Source of the DNA: Biscogniauxia marginata
Taxonomy: Eukaryota; Ascomycota; Sordariomycetes; Xylariales; Xylariaceae
Assembly: GCA_022695795.1 (NCBI GenBank)
Contig: MU404058.1
Coordinates: 124,001 to 188,000 of the forward strand
Length of the DNA: 64,000 nt
Direction: 5' to 3'
The position numbers and the translations under genes are program-made. Numbering within the stretch: the first letter of the stretch is position 1; each line of letters begins with the position of its first letter. The notes beneath the pieces were generated by a model, which saw only the letters and a list, made by a program, of their open reading frames with translations, was not told the origin of the DNA and made no database searches. Below are positions 1 through 11,760 of the stretch, one piece after another.

Positions 1-192
1 ATCGATATTTTGTATCATACGAGCCGATGCAATGTATACCTGCCATGATACTCTCGGCCACATGGACTTACTGGTAAGTCCAAGTTGTAATAGATCCGCT
101 GGATCTTCTAGATTCTCTAGAATGGCTATGAATAGCTCATTGGGCAAGTTGAAGGGAATAACGGGTCCCTCGGACGTAGGAGATGTGTTCAT
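1..192 (-). CDS. F-box protein, N-terminal part (runs off the left edge)
   Basis: An open minus-strand frame starts with ATG at 190-192 and stays open for 64 codons to the window edge. Residues 16 to about 45 (LPNELFIAILENLEDPADLL, then LGLTSKSMW) fit the F-box: the LPxEL start, hydrophobic helix, acidic turn, and L-x-L-x-SK end. F-box proteins usually act as substrate receptors of SCF ubiquitin ligases by binding Skp1 through this motif; the target-binding C-terminal part lies outside the window. A CAG/GTATAC donor-like site near position 50 means the last codons could be intron. The F-box call is fairly safe; the substrate cannot be guessed. Confidence 0.6.
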   Translation of the reverse strand, partial: MNTSPTSEGPVIPFNLPNELFIAILENLEDPADLLQLGLTSKSMWPRVSWQVYIASARMIQNID

Positions 193-1221
193 GGTTAGGG
201 GTATTCGTAATCTGTGATCACTGTTAATAGATAGTGGTGTTGGTGTTTTTTTCCTCGTTAATCCTCTTTGGAATGAGGGCCTAGATAATATCTAGTTAGT
301 AAACTAAAATATCATGCACTGATTTTTATAGTCGACGTATATAGCGCTCTCAACGTGGCTGTCGTCGAACAACTGTATGGTTACTTGAAACAAAGGGTTA
401 CTTATCCTTTGTAACCCTTGAACGATTACTTGGTCTTTGTAACCCTGTGCAGAACAACATATAGTTACAAAGCCTATTATACGTGGTTGTTCAAGCCCCA
501 ATAATTGTGGTGTTGAGGGAAAATGATAATGGTGTCGGTCGATAGAATAGGAAATTCCTGGTTGTCAGGTTGCGTTCCGTACTTATTAAACCAAACAGCA
601 CATTCTTGCTTCTTATTATCTTCACCACACGTGGTGAGAGAATCATGACTCATCTAATCCCGTAAATGGTTCATTGTGATTTAGAAATACTCATCTCGAA
701 CGTCGACTGCAACCACCAGTTATTTAGAATGTAGTCAAGGGGGGGCAAGAACGTGTCCGATTTATTGTATACTGTTTGCATGCTATAGGAGTCAAGACGT
801 GTGTATGAGACTGATGTGAGGATAAAAGTGAGTGTTGGATATATGTATCAATTGCTCTGGGCCCAGTTGCTAAACCCTTCGAAGTAGCTACAACCTACCT
901 AACTTTTATACATTTGTACTCTTGTACCGCTCCACCGTACTCTTCGCCCCTTGAGATTGGTTATTAGACTTGTAACTATATGTGAATATCGCATAAAGCT
1001 AGAAGTATGTTGACGAGCTTTAAAACCTTTCGAAATGTCTATCAGGGCACTATATACTCTGTTCAAACGACCGCCTTTTTTACACTTCTCAGCTAAACCC
1101 AGAGAACACGCGGTTATCACTAGTGTTGGAAGGCCGTTTCCAGCCGAGCTCGGGATTAGGCATATTCTTTAACGTATTCGCACTCGTCAAACCGTCCCGG
1201 CTGGTACCTTCGTTCTGCCTG
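193..1221. other. Intergenic, no gene recognised
   Basis: Only short unsupported open frames are present on either strand. It contains the small GTAACC inverted-repeat patch listed separately at 391-446. It separates the F-box start from the ribonuclease-like relic. Confidence 0.5.
391..446. repeat. Short inverted repeat of AAGGGTTAC/GTAACCCTT
   Basis: AAGGGTTAC (393-401) and its reverse complement GTAACCCTT (411-419) form a perfect 9-bp inverted repeat with a 9-bp spacer. The arm core TTTGTAACCC recurs once more at about 434-444. It could be a hairpin or a small binding site; no function is apparent. Confidence 0.4.
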
Positions 1222-1807
1222 CTATTCAGCAGAACAGGAACACAACAGATCCAATCTATGCCCGGAACCCGCGTGATAACTATCATGGACGAGCCGTCTC
1301 CTTCGAAGACGATGAAGGTAAACACGGGATTTCCTCCCGTCGCCGTGTAGTTCGGCTGCAGCGGGTAGTTCATAACCCTTCCGTTGTGGGTCCCAAGATC
1401 GACCACCGGAAGATTCAACTGCAGGGGGTCCGTTGGGAACGGAAAACGTATTCCAGCCTAATCGGGAAACAATTGGATGATGGAACGATTGTTCAAAATA
1501 TTCAGAGAGTCCTACAGGGATTGGAAGATTTCATCCGCTGTGTACTGCCTTGATTGAATGTAATGGTGTCCATACAGATCAGGTGCGCCGGGATCGGGTT
1601 TCGTGGGTGCGCTGCGTTGTACTCGTCAATGATCTCACGCTTCATCAGAGTAGAGGGGATAGCTATCTCGGGTACCTTGTCGCGATAATTGTCTGGGACT
1701 ATGGAAAAACCAATGCTTCTAGCCGAGGAGGATTCATGCTGGTTCTTAGTAGGGTAGCTAACATCCCTAGATTGGATTGATACAGCGTTGACTAGAGTGG
1801 CAATCAT
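1222..1807 (-). pseudogene. Broken secreted guanyl-ribonuclease-like gene
   Basis: A minus-strand frame opens with MIATLVNAVSIQSRD at 1807. Near 1548 the frame must shift to continue a plausible protein (Y-T-A-D-E-I-F). That second frame is cut by two in-frame TAG codons at 1512-1514 and 1458-1460, then runs through PVVDLGTHNGRV and VFTFIVFEGDG. A further shift near 1280 would reach a T-G-S-G-containing end with closely spaced Cys. The layout (FPFPTDP, a DG turn, then V-I-T followed by a short Gly-rich end) resembles microbial N1/T1-type ribonucleases, but this is a by-eye match. The TAGs are what CpA-to-TpA change of CAG would give, in keeping with RIP. As read the gene is dead; the family call is weak. 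Confidence 0.4.
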
Positions 1808-2784
1808 GGAGAAGAAACGAGAAACATTTTTCTAGAAGGGCATCCCATATTCAAGGTCACGCACAACGACTTTTCTTAGCAGAACATGACACTAACACAG
1901 TTGGTAGGGTGGTAAGGCGGTAGAGTATTAAGTAAAGGTTCCCCAAGGACTGTTCGCGAGGGCTGTCTGTACCATCAGCTGACTTTCTTGGTGTCAATAT
2001 CATTAGACTAGTAATTATCATTCACAAGCACTCGCTGTGATGGTTAAATCAATCTGAATGAGTCAGCGGCATTTCTATGTGATCATAGTTATCAGATGTC
2101 GAGTAAATGGAACTTTGGATATTAGCGGTGCAATTCATTGTTTCCCTGAGCTTTTAGAACTCACTTTTACCAGAATTAATTCATAATCTCGTTCGCTTAT
2201 AAGTACCAGATATCGATGTTGGACATGAAATAGTTTGCAATTCACTATGAGACGGAGTAGTCTGTTAATGATATGCTTCCACCCTTTGCGTTGCCCCACA
2301 ATCTCCGGCACGACGAGTGGATGGTAGAGAGAAAGCTTCGATTGGTATTCCAGTATCTTGAACCGATTACCAATTTGAACTTCTCGATCTGATCTTCTAT
2401 CAGATTGCGTAACCGTGCCTTTTAGAGTGCTCCAACTATGAAATAAGGCCTTTCTCGAAACTAGCCATCCCCGAGAATAATTGGAGGGAAAAAACGTGTT
2501 AATCTAGTAGTCGTCGGGCATTTGATGGTGATGATGAATAAATGCAATCATGAAGTTAAAAACCAAGACATCACTAGCGTCAATTCCAACAAGTCCACGT
2601 GAACCGAGGCTTGCCTTGGAGTGTGATCCTATAATTATACTATATCACAAGCCATACGATGCAGTTGGAGCAAAGTTCGGGTCCTCAGCAGGCCCAAGTA
2701 TCCAGGCAAATCGCCGTTCGAATCTCGGTCGTAGCTGTTGGCTCGGTTAACAGAAACACCTCGGCGGTGGGATGAGATGAGTAC
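1808..2784. other. Intergenic, no gene recognised
   Basis: Short open frames lack domain features and acceptable splice context. The base composition is ordinary, unlike the AT-rich block further right. Confidence 0.5.
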
Positions 2785-2935
2785 GTTGGGATTTTTCTTG
2801 AATGCAACCCATATGGAGCATGTGATGATTAACGTCTTAGAAGTGAAGAGTAGGTATAACCACCAAGAAGGGTTCGATTCAAGTAGGTCGACGTTCATGC
2901 CAAACAAGCCATAGATATTTAGATAGGTGACACCG
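2785..2935 (-). pseudogene. Relic of a CorA-like membrane domain
   Basis: A minus-strand segment reads LFGMNVDLLESNPSWW, then a hydrophobic helix (LYLLFTSKTLIITCSIWVAF), then KKN. This is the pattern at the C-terminus of fungal CorA-like proteins: the GMN signature at the end of the first membrane helix, a short loop, and a second helix followed by basic residues. No soluble domain or full upstream helix could be joined to it, and the sequence after the helix soon loses resemblance. I read it as a fragment. It could instead be a last exon whose upstream exons I failed to see. Confidence 0.35.
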
Positions 2936-3245
2936 GTTTCTATAGTTAGGTGTATATATCGATAAGATGTAAGCGGGAGAAAGAATAACCGGATAGAAAT
3001 ATCAGTACCATATAGCCTTTACTTAGCAATGCCAAGTATTGGAGAGAATATATCTTACAGTAATCCAAATGAGTCGGTTCATGCTTGTTGACGTGATTGA
3101 AACGAGAACTGGCTTGACATGTCTTCCGCAAATCTCCACAGGCCGGAGTAGCCTCGAGACGACCTTTCGAGGAACGGTCCTGAGAGCTGCTCCAGTTCGT
3201 CGCTGGGTCCTCTGGCCTCCTTTCCTAGTCTAATAATATGCCCCA

Positions 3246-3381
3246 TGTTGAGATGAGACGAAGACATGAGGATAGGATCAAGTATATTAGATCAAGATGT
3301 GAGTCTAGGTGGGATGGGCGAAGCCCATCCCATATCTATGGATACAGGAGACCAGGGGTCGTATAGCCCCATATTTCAGCA
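3246..3381 (+). repeat. Solo-LTR-like short repeat, copy 1
   Basis: It starts TGTTGAGATGAGACGAAG and ends CCCCATATTTCAGCA. It shares most of its length, including GGAGACCAGGGGTCGTAT, with the copy at 26639-26784. TG...CA ends are typical of LTRs. Unlike copy 2 it lacks matching 5-bp flanks (CCCCA left, TGAAT right), so it may be an older or rearranged copy. It ends 50 bp from the stop codon of the UbiA-type gene. Confidence 0.55.
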
Positions 3382-3430
3382 TGAATGAGTTGATTGGGAT
3401 ATTACTGTGGGGGTCTGTATCCTTGATCCT

Positions 3431-4503
3431 TTATTTTCCTGTTGACAAAGTAGATCCGAGTAATGGCAAGACGTATAAGGTAACCATCCATGCATTCCAT
3501 ATCCTGAAGGTTTTCTGGTCATCTGCAACTGTCCGAAGAATAACACTCCTAAATGCGATAGTGCATGCTAGTGGGGTATTGAGGACATATCCAAGCCAGC
3601 CACAGTTCCAGAAACAAGGACAAAACAAGCCCCAGAACGTCATAAAGACAGCAATGGTATAGCGAGCGGTAGTTTCCCCCATTTGGGTTGGTACAGTCAA
3701 ACGCCCACGCTGCGTATCGCCATCTATATCACCCATGTCCTGTGTATGAACAGTGGTGAAGATAACAGCAGCAACAATAAAAAGCCATTTTTCGATGCAA
3801 GGGGAATCGATGTTGGTTAGCGTCGCTATATTGAAGTTCATACGACGATTCAGGGCCAGCTCTAATGCTCCAGTCCCAAAAGCTGTGAAACCTGCCGCAT
3901 TAATTAGATTGCGAATCAGAGCATCAACATCGGCCCCTCCGCCATCATTATACCAGTGTCCTACTGTGATTAGGATTACATTCTACTCTGATCGGGATCA
4001 TAATAATTATGCTCACCTAGAACTACTAATATAATACTTGGGCCCAAGCCTCCAATGTTCCAGCTAATAGCAACGGCGACGATATAGAAGAAATACATTG
4101 CGTATTGAGCTTGTTTGATGCTCCACCGGCCTGTCGGCATAGTCCGCCATGGTTTATTTAGAGAGTCTTCCGCGACCGCTTCAGGACGCCACTGATTATT
4201 GATGGCGAACGGGAGTAGGTTGATCCAAACCCACAACAGCACTAGCGGGAGTCGATAAATGACATCAAGGTTGGTGATGTCGGCTATACCCGAAATGTTA
4301 TCTCTAGCTTTAGTTTGGGACAATGCGGTTAGGACCCCAAACGCGGTTTCGGGAAACACAATGGTTTTAAGATCGCTGAAGGTGAAGAGCCAGATCGAAT
4401 AAATGTGATAAGCTACCTGATGAAAAAGAGTGTCCCACACGGATGCTTTAGTCTTGAAAAGCATATTCCAAGTTTCATTCATGAACGATAAACTATAATT
4501 CAT
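3431..4503 (-). CDS. UbiA-superfamily membrane prenyltransferase or terpene cyclase
   Basis: Two exons (4503-4017 and 3963-3431; GTGAGC donor, CACAG acceptor) join in frame to 339 aa ending at a stop. Aromatic prenyltransferases of this superfamily move isoprenoid chains onto acceptors in the membrane; some fungal members, such as the fumagillin enzyme Fma-TC, are terpene cyclases instead. Residues 102-120 carry the first metal-binding region (NNQ...AEDSLNKPWR) and about 237-246 the second (TQDMGDIDGD). Several hydrophobic helices surround them, and GHWYNDGG spans the splice junction. Length and both Asp-rich motifs look intact despite the ruined transposons nearby. Asn-Gln rather than Asp-Asp in motif one is common in fungal homologues. 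The substrate is unknown; a role in a terpenoid or meroterpenoid pathway is inference. Confidence 0.8.
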
Positions 4504-4763
4504 AAATGTTATGAAACTAAAGCTTAATTAAACTTTCAATAATTTCAAGCTGAAAAAGTCCGTAGAAATGTCATTATTTCTCTACTACGCCAGTATTAAT
4601 ATCAGGGCTGAGGGAGACATTATAGATATATGGTACTTGACGATATCATCGAGCCTCGCACAACGACTATGACTATGTACTCACTGGACACTGAGTGAGA
4701 TGATCTCAAGGTACAATCGTTAAGCAGTTATGCATTGTGATTTGTAGCTGGGAGGCTCAAGCA

Positions 4764-5200
4764 TGTTACGAACCAACAGTGTTAGAGGGGTCTTCAACAA
4801 GGGTGTTAAGCACGGACCAAGAACGTAAAGAACGAATGATTTAGGTTAGAGGTGCAACCTCACGTGGTATAAATTCCCATTAATTCCGGAATCCATAAAA
4901 ATCCAATACGTTAGATCCTCGGGGATCTAAAGATCCAAAGGTATCTAATATATCAAAACGGAAATTATATATAAAAAGAAAATAAATATAAAAAAAATAA
5001 AATTTCTTTTATATTTAATTAATTATTTTAATTTTTTAGTTATTAATTTAAGATTATAATTACTTTTTAATATTATAATAAAAGTACCTTAAAATCTCTT
5101 GAATTAATCTTAATTTATTATTACTTTTAAATTAAGAAAACCTAGTACGTACTTCCTTGTGAAGTCAGCTGACTAGGAATACATAGGGAGGTTTATCACA
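4764..5200 (+). mobile_element. Solo LTR of gypsy family A, TSD AAGCA
   Basis: This 437-bp copy begins TGTTACGAACCAACAGTG and ends GGTTTATCACA, an imperfect terminal inverted repeat of TGTTACGAACC. It is flanked by perfect 5-bp duplications AAGCA (4759-4763 and 5201-5205). No internal sequence follows, so it is a solo LTR left by LTR-LTR recombination. It is the same unit as the LTRs at 5669, 12465, 13699, 14420 and 15343, here in plus sense relative to the pol relic. Its left 150 bp are less AT-biased than the rest. Confidence 0.85.
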
Positions 5201-5380
5201 AAGCAACCTTACGTATATTACCCTTTTTTACAAAGAAGTTTCTAAGACGTAACTAGTATAAAGATCTAGATGTGTTTATTACAACTAATTTATTACTTAA
5301 GCGTTATTGTCACGGCAGTGCTAGCCCAACCTAACTAGGCTACATCCCGCTCTTAAAAGGGTAACAAAATACTAAATCCA

Positions 5381-5663
5381 TGTAACGAACCTCCTTATGT
5401 GTTCCTAGTTAACTAACTTCACAGGTAAGTACGTACTAGGTTTTCTTGTTTTAAAGGTAATAATAAATCGAGGTTAGTTCAAGAGATTTATAATGCTTTA
5501 TTTGTTAAAGAGATTTTAAGGTACTTTTATTATAATATTAAAGAGTAATTATAATTTTAAATTAATAACTAAAAAATTAAAATAAATAACTAAATATAAA
5601 AGAGATCTTAATTTATTTATATTTATTCTTTTTTTTTATATTTCTTTTTTTGGTATATTAAAT
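5381..5663 (-). mobile_element. Truncated family A LTR
   Basis: It begins TGTAACGAACCTCCTTATG and follows the family A LTR in minus sense for about 283 bp. It then jumps to ACTTA, which matches the first internal bases next to a complete LTR. The part of the LTR carrying the other terminal repeat is missing. The copy at 13301 shows the same junction, so both may descend from one deleted variant. Confidence 0.65.
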
Positions 5664-5668
5664 ACTTA

Positions 5669-6107
5669 TGTGACGAACCTCTTTATATGTTCTTAGTTAG
5701 CTAACTTCACAGGTGAATACGTACTAGGTTTTCTTGATTTAAAAGTAATAATGAATTAAGATTAGTTTAAGTAATTCATAATATTTTGTTTGTTAAAGAG
5801 ATTTCAATGTATTTTTATTATAATATTAAGGAGTAATTATAATTTTAAATTAATAACTAAAAAACTAAAATGAATAACTAGATATAAAGGAAATTTTATC
5901 CTTTTTATATTTATTCTTCTTTATATACATTTTTTCCGTTTAATATGTTGGATATTAAAAGAATTAGACTTAATTAGATGAATACCTCTGATTGGGTCAC
6001 GTGATGTTACATCACATTACAAAGGAGGGGACCACTGGTCCGTCCAGTTTTGGTTCGTGCCCGGCTACCCCTGCTAGAAATCCTTCCAACACAGTTGGTT
6101 CGTAACA
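5669..6107 (-). repeat. Family A LTR (3' LTR of the long element)
   Basis: This 439-bp LTR reads TGTGACGAACC at its left end and GGTTCGTAACA at its right end, a near-perfect inverted terminal pair. Its right 120 bp remain comparatively GC-rich, so the LTR is unevenly mutated. It abuts the truncated LTR at 5381 with only ACTTA between them. Confidence 0.8.
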
Positions 6108-9059
6108 ACTTATTAAATCTAAACGAATTTAAAAAGTAATTTAAATTTATTTTCTTAATTTATTTTAATTTTAAAACCAGCTTAAATTTTTATTACGTAA
6201 TATTATATTATATTTTTAAAGTAGTTTTAAATGTTATATATATTTTTAATTTATGTTTTCGCATTTTTATTAAAACCTTTTTAACGTGATTAGCTCGTAA
6301 CATTATTTTTCCTTTTTTAAAATCTTTATTTTTAAAGATTTCCTTAATAAGTCTTTTTTCTTTTTTTTATTATTATAAATATATTTAATGTTTTTAAGCT
6401 TATTACGAAACCTCGTAAAAGTTAATATAAATCTCGTAATTCCTCATTTATTTATATTCGCTTTTTTAGTTATAAGGTGTTTTTTTATTTTAATTATATC
6501 GTTAAAGTTTATTATCGTTATAACGGTTTAAGTATTAAAATGTTTAATTTATTCGATATAAGTTAAGAACAAAAAAGACTAGCGGTTAAGCATTATAAAA
6601 CGAAGAAAAAACTTTAGGTTTTTAATAATTAATTATAAACCTTTATTAATCGATTAATTCGGATATGGAAATAAAAAGAGCTTTTATAAAAAAGGGGTTT
6701 AAAGATATTAAAACGTGGTTTTATTTTTATAAAGGAGTTAAAGCAAGTTAAGCGAAAAAAATAAAAGCGTTTTAAAGAAAAACGTTTAAAGTTAAAAGCC
6801 GAGTAACGGTTATTAGCTAAATAAGCTAGAACTATTTCCGAAGTTATACCCTTTTTTAACTTTTCCTTTTTAAATTAAAACTTTAACTTTTAGGTTTTTT
6901 TTGTCGATTTAAGTTTTATTAATAAAAGTTTTTAAGCGCTTTAATCGAGTTTATTAAGTGTTTAATTCATTTTTAAGTATTTTTTTTAATAAATATCTTT
7001 TTTATTTAATAAGATATTATAATTAATAATTAATTTATTTTAAATTTAATATTTTTTTATTTCGTATTTATTAAGGTTTTTCTTAAGTTTTAGTTATTTT
7101 TTTAGCAAGGCGTTTTTTAGTGTTGGTTTTAACATTAAAATATAGAATATAAAATATATTTTAAATTTTTTTAGTAAAAAAAGTTTATAGTTAACTTTTA
7201 AAACGACTTTTTTAATTTTCTATGGTTTTAACTTTTTAAATTTAAGTTTTTTATTAGGCTTTTTTATTTTAATTTAAGGCGTTTTTATTAATATGCTTTG
7301 TTATTAATAAAGTAAATAAATTATATCTCTTCTTTTAAGAATTAGTCCTTTAATTTTTTTTATAATATTTTGTTATTTTGTTTTAAATAAATTATAATTC
7401 TTTTTATAACCGTAGTTGTATTATCTAGACTTTTTCGGATAGTATTTTTGCTTTTAAAGCTTTTATTTCGACTTTTAATGTTTTTATAAGTTTAATTAAT
7501 TGTTTTTAAATTTCCGCTTTTTAATCGTATATTACTTTATATAATAATATTTTCATGTTTTTATTAATCGAAGTATTATACGCTATTTAAATTATTAATA
7601 GTAATTTTACTTAGTTATTTATTTCTTAGTTAATATAACTTCGGAGATATTATTTTATTGTTTGATTTAGTTTTTTTATTTATCCGTTTAATTAAGGATA
7701 ATATATTATAAATAACTTTTATTTAATTTTTATTCGTTTTATTAAGTTAATTTAAAACTTTAACGTAAATAACTTGTTTTTATTTGAAATAATACGTTCC
7801 GGTAATTTATGTTTATTAACGTACTTTTTTAGGAAACTAAAAACTAGTTATTTTGCTATGTTTAACTTGTTAAACGGTAAAAAGTAGGTATATTTCGTGA
7901 GTCGATTAATTATTACCTATATATTATTATAAGGTACTCTTATAATAAGATCTTTTAACTTAAGAAGTTTTATTACGAAATCTTATATAATTATATACTA
8001 TGCTTTTTTAGGTATTTAAATTAGTTATAATAGTTTATATAGTTTATATTATAATGCCTTAACTTTGTTATAAACATTATAATTTTTTATAATTCTCTTA
8101 ATTATTTATCTTATTCTTAGAAAGTTAAATTCTTTTTATAATTATTTTAACATTTTAAAAATTCCTTAATAACTATATAAAAGGTGTTTATAGAATTCCT
8201 TAACGAATTCGTTTTATATTTATTTTAATATATAAACCTTTTCTTTATATAAAAGAAATTCATTATTAAATTCTTGTTAAAACTGTAATTATTTTTCTTT
8301 TTAATTATAACTTTCTTTAAAACATTATTTTTAGTTTTTTATATTAATTTACATATAAACTAGTATAATTAATTCGTCATTTTATTATTTAAATATTTAG
8401 ACATTTCTCTTGTTAACCTTTAATTTATAGTTTTTTTTTTTACTAAGAAGATTTGCTTAAATATTTTCTTTTTTTAATGTAATAAATTTTAAAATTAAAA
8501 TTAAACAAGAAAATTATTTAATACTTATATCTTTAATTAAGCGTTTAAGTTATTATAAATCGTATAAGGTTTTTATAATTTAAATAAATATCGATAAGTT
8601 CTTTAGTTTTATTAAGTTATAATTTTTATTTTTTTAGTGCTTTAATAACTATTAATAGTTCTTTATTATAAATTTAATAGTTCATTTTAGCATTATATAA
8701 TGCTTTAAATAAGTACGCGACTAAATACTATTTTTTATTGTTTTTTAATTGCTTTAAAACTACTTTAATAGCGAAATTTAAAGCGTTTATCTTTAGTTAT
8801 TTCTTCTTATTTTCGTTTAGAAGTTTATATATAACCTTATTAGTTATAACTTCTTTTAATTATTAAAAAGCTTTTTTTGTTTTTGCTAAAATAGTTAATT
8901 CCGTTAATTGTTTAACATAATTAATAAAGCCAAGAAATGCGCGTATATTTATAATATTTTTAGGTTTTAGTTAATCCTTAATTATTACTATTTTTCCCTT
9001 TTAAATATGGATTTTTCTTAGACTTATTATAAACCCTAAATAATTTAGTTTTTTAATAT

Positions 9060-9400
9060 ATTATTTATTTTTAGTTAAATAAATAAGTAGGTTTACCTTT
9101 TCTAGGGCTTTTAATACTTATTTTACATGTTTTTTATGCTCTTTTTCGCTTTTTAAGTAAATTAATATATTATTTAAATAAATAAATATAAATATATCTA
9201 AAAACTTATAAAGGATTATTATAATTATATGTTAAAATGTAACAGGTGTATTAATAAGTTTAAATAACATAACTTTATACTTATAATGTTTATATATCGT
9301 TTGGAAAGTGGTGTATTATTTATATTTTTTAGTTATTTTAATTATATAATAATTATCGCGAAAGTTTAATACTATAAAGATTTAAGCTTTATTAATAGTA
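9060..9400 (-). pseudogene. RIP-degraded gypsy reverse transcriptase core
   Basis: The minus strand reads LNFRDNYYIIKI, TTFQTIYKHYKYKVM, then YLNNILIYLKSEKEHKKHV. These correspond to the gypsy blocks usually seen as LDLR-x-A-Y, T-x-F-x-T-x-Y-G-x-Y-x-Y-x-VM and YLDDILIYS. The catalytic YLDD reads YLNN at 9169-9180 (both GAT codons now AAT). In-frame stops sit where conserved Trp and Gln would be, as expected from G-to-A and C-to-T changes. It cannot encode an active enzyme. Confidence 0.85.
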
Positions 9401-11689
9401 ATAAGTATTTATTCTTTTTTATTACCTTATTAAGGTGTCGGTAATTAATTACTTATCGTTATATTAAGTTTCTTTTTTTATTAATATATTACTTTTCGTC
9501 TTTATCGACCTTTAATACTATAATTATTAGGTATTTTAATAAAGATTCCGATTTTTAAATATATCTTTTATTAAGGTCTTTTTAGATTCCTTTTTATAAT
9601 GCTTTTTATTTTTCTTAATTTATAAGATATACTAAAAATAGTTTTAATTACTTTTTTTCTTTAAAGTAAATTTAATAATTCTTTTTTTTAAATAATTTAT
9701 AAAAACGAAGGTATTTACGTAATACTTTTTTCGTTAAATTTTTAGGCTTGGTTACTCGAATTATATAAGCAATATATTTTATTTTTATATTTATGTTTTT
9801 AGTGTTATTTATAATACTTATTTTATAACCCGTAATAGTTAACTCCTTTTAATTTTAATTTTAATAAAGCGTATTTATCTCGAAATTTATTCGTAAATTA
9901 CTTTTTCTAAATTAATTTATTTTTAGAATTATATCGTGGTTTAATATATATATAATATTAAAAATAACTTACTTGAGATGTTTTTAAATAGTTACCGAAA
10001 AAAGAATTATCTTTTTTAACATTTTATCATTTTTGTAATTAAATATATATTTTTTAAAGTTTTATAATTTATATGAACTTTATTTATATATTTATAATAT
10101 ATTGTCTTTTTAAGCTACCTTAATTAAAATATAGTTTTTATTTACTTTTAAGTTTATAAAGGTTTTATATTTCCTTTTATTATACTTAATTTTAATTATA
10201 ATAGTATTATTAAGTTTTAATTAGACTTTATATAAAGACTTATTATTTATAGCTTTTCGCTGCTTTACTAGCGAGAGCTTTTACCATTTTTTGGTTTTTT
10301 ATATCCCTTCCCTTTTTAGTTTTTTTAAGTCGTTATAACCTTGATTTCATTTTATTTTTAGGTTTTTATAAAAGCGTGTCTTTAATAATCGTTATTTTAA
10401 TAGTCTTTTTAATTACCTTTTATGTAATAAGGGGTAAAAGGTTTATTTTTTATGTAAAACCTTATACATTAAAACTTTAATTCTTTTTAAAGGCTTTTTA
10501 TAGCTTAAATCTATTTTTTTGTTAATTTAAAGACTTTTAAAGTTTTAGATTATTTTTAAATAAAGAATATAATCTTTGAATTCACTTATTAAAAGTAACT
10601 TAATATTTTTTTATAAGTTTATATATATTTTTAGAAATTTTTCCTTTTTTTTGAAATATGTTTTAACGATTTATTTATAACTTAGTTTAATTGTACGTAT
10701 TTTTACTTATTACTTTATTAAGTACTTCTTTATAAAACCAAATAAACTAATATTATATTTAGCTCGTTTTTCGAGTTAACGTGGAAAATATAATTCTTTT
10801 TTAACTTTGTTTTTTTCGAAACCCGTTTTAAGTAAATCGTGTATATTATATAGTATTAAAATATAATATATATAACCCTTAATAATTACTTTATTACTTT
10901 TTTCGGAATTTAAGTGAAAATAACATGTTTTAAAATAATATAATTATCGTAAGACGTTATTATAAATATATTTATTCTTTTTCGTGTTATCACTTTCTAG
11001 TTTTTAAGGATAATAACTGGCTTTATTTTTAAAGCTTTTATATATTTAATAAATGTCGTTAATATAAAAGCTTTAATATAACGATATATATTCTTTTTAT
11101 AACTTTATTATTTTATCTTTATTAAGGTGAAATATTTCGTTTTTTAGTTATTTTACCACTTTTAGCTTTAATTTAGGTTTTTTTATTTAATAACTTATTA
11201 AGTTAATTAACATTATTTGGATTTTAATGAATATCGTAATTATTATTTATATAAAACTTCCGGTATAAGCTATTATATTTACTTTTTCTTTAATATATTT
11301 TATATTTATCGTTATTATAATGGCTTTAATGTAGTTTATTATAGTTTAATTTAACTTCTAAGTCGTATTTTAACTTATAAATATTATACTTATATAATAA
11401 TTCGCTTTTGTTATATCTTTATTTAGCTTATTTTGGCGTAAAATACCCTAGGTATAAATAACCGTGCTTTAAATAGTTTTAAAAGTTAATTTAATAGTAT
11501 TTATAAGCTTTTTTTTTATAACTTTAATAAATATTATAGCTTTTTTTTAAGGATTTCCTCGTTTTTCTTTACCTTAATAGTAATAATAATAAATACTTGG
11601 TTTACCTTTTTATTATTTTCGAAATAAACCCTTACTTTAAAGGTTCTTTTTTTAAGTTAAAAAATCCCTCTTATTTTTGGTTTTTGTTT

Positions 11690-11760
11690 TTTAGGACTTT
11701 GGTACTTATTTTTATAATGTCTTTTTTTTTATAGTTAAAACACTTAATAGTCGATTTATC
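11690..11760 (-). pseudogene. Gag zinc-knuckle relic
   Basis: The minus strand encodes I-K-C-F-N-Y-K-K-K-D-I-I-K, aligning with the gypsy CCHC knuckle of the form K-C-x-N-C-G-K-x-G-H. The second Cys has become Tyr (TGT to TAT) and both Gly codons read Lys or Asp, all G-to-A changes. Its place about 2.4 kb upstream of the reverse transcriptase on the same strand fits gag. Confidence 0.6.

Noticed and set aside
7500..8200. Possible integrase relic on the minus strand of the long element
   Set aside because: A stretch reading N-K-K-T-K-S-N-N could be a mutated HPxTDGQTE block, but too few positions agree to claim it.
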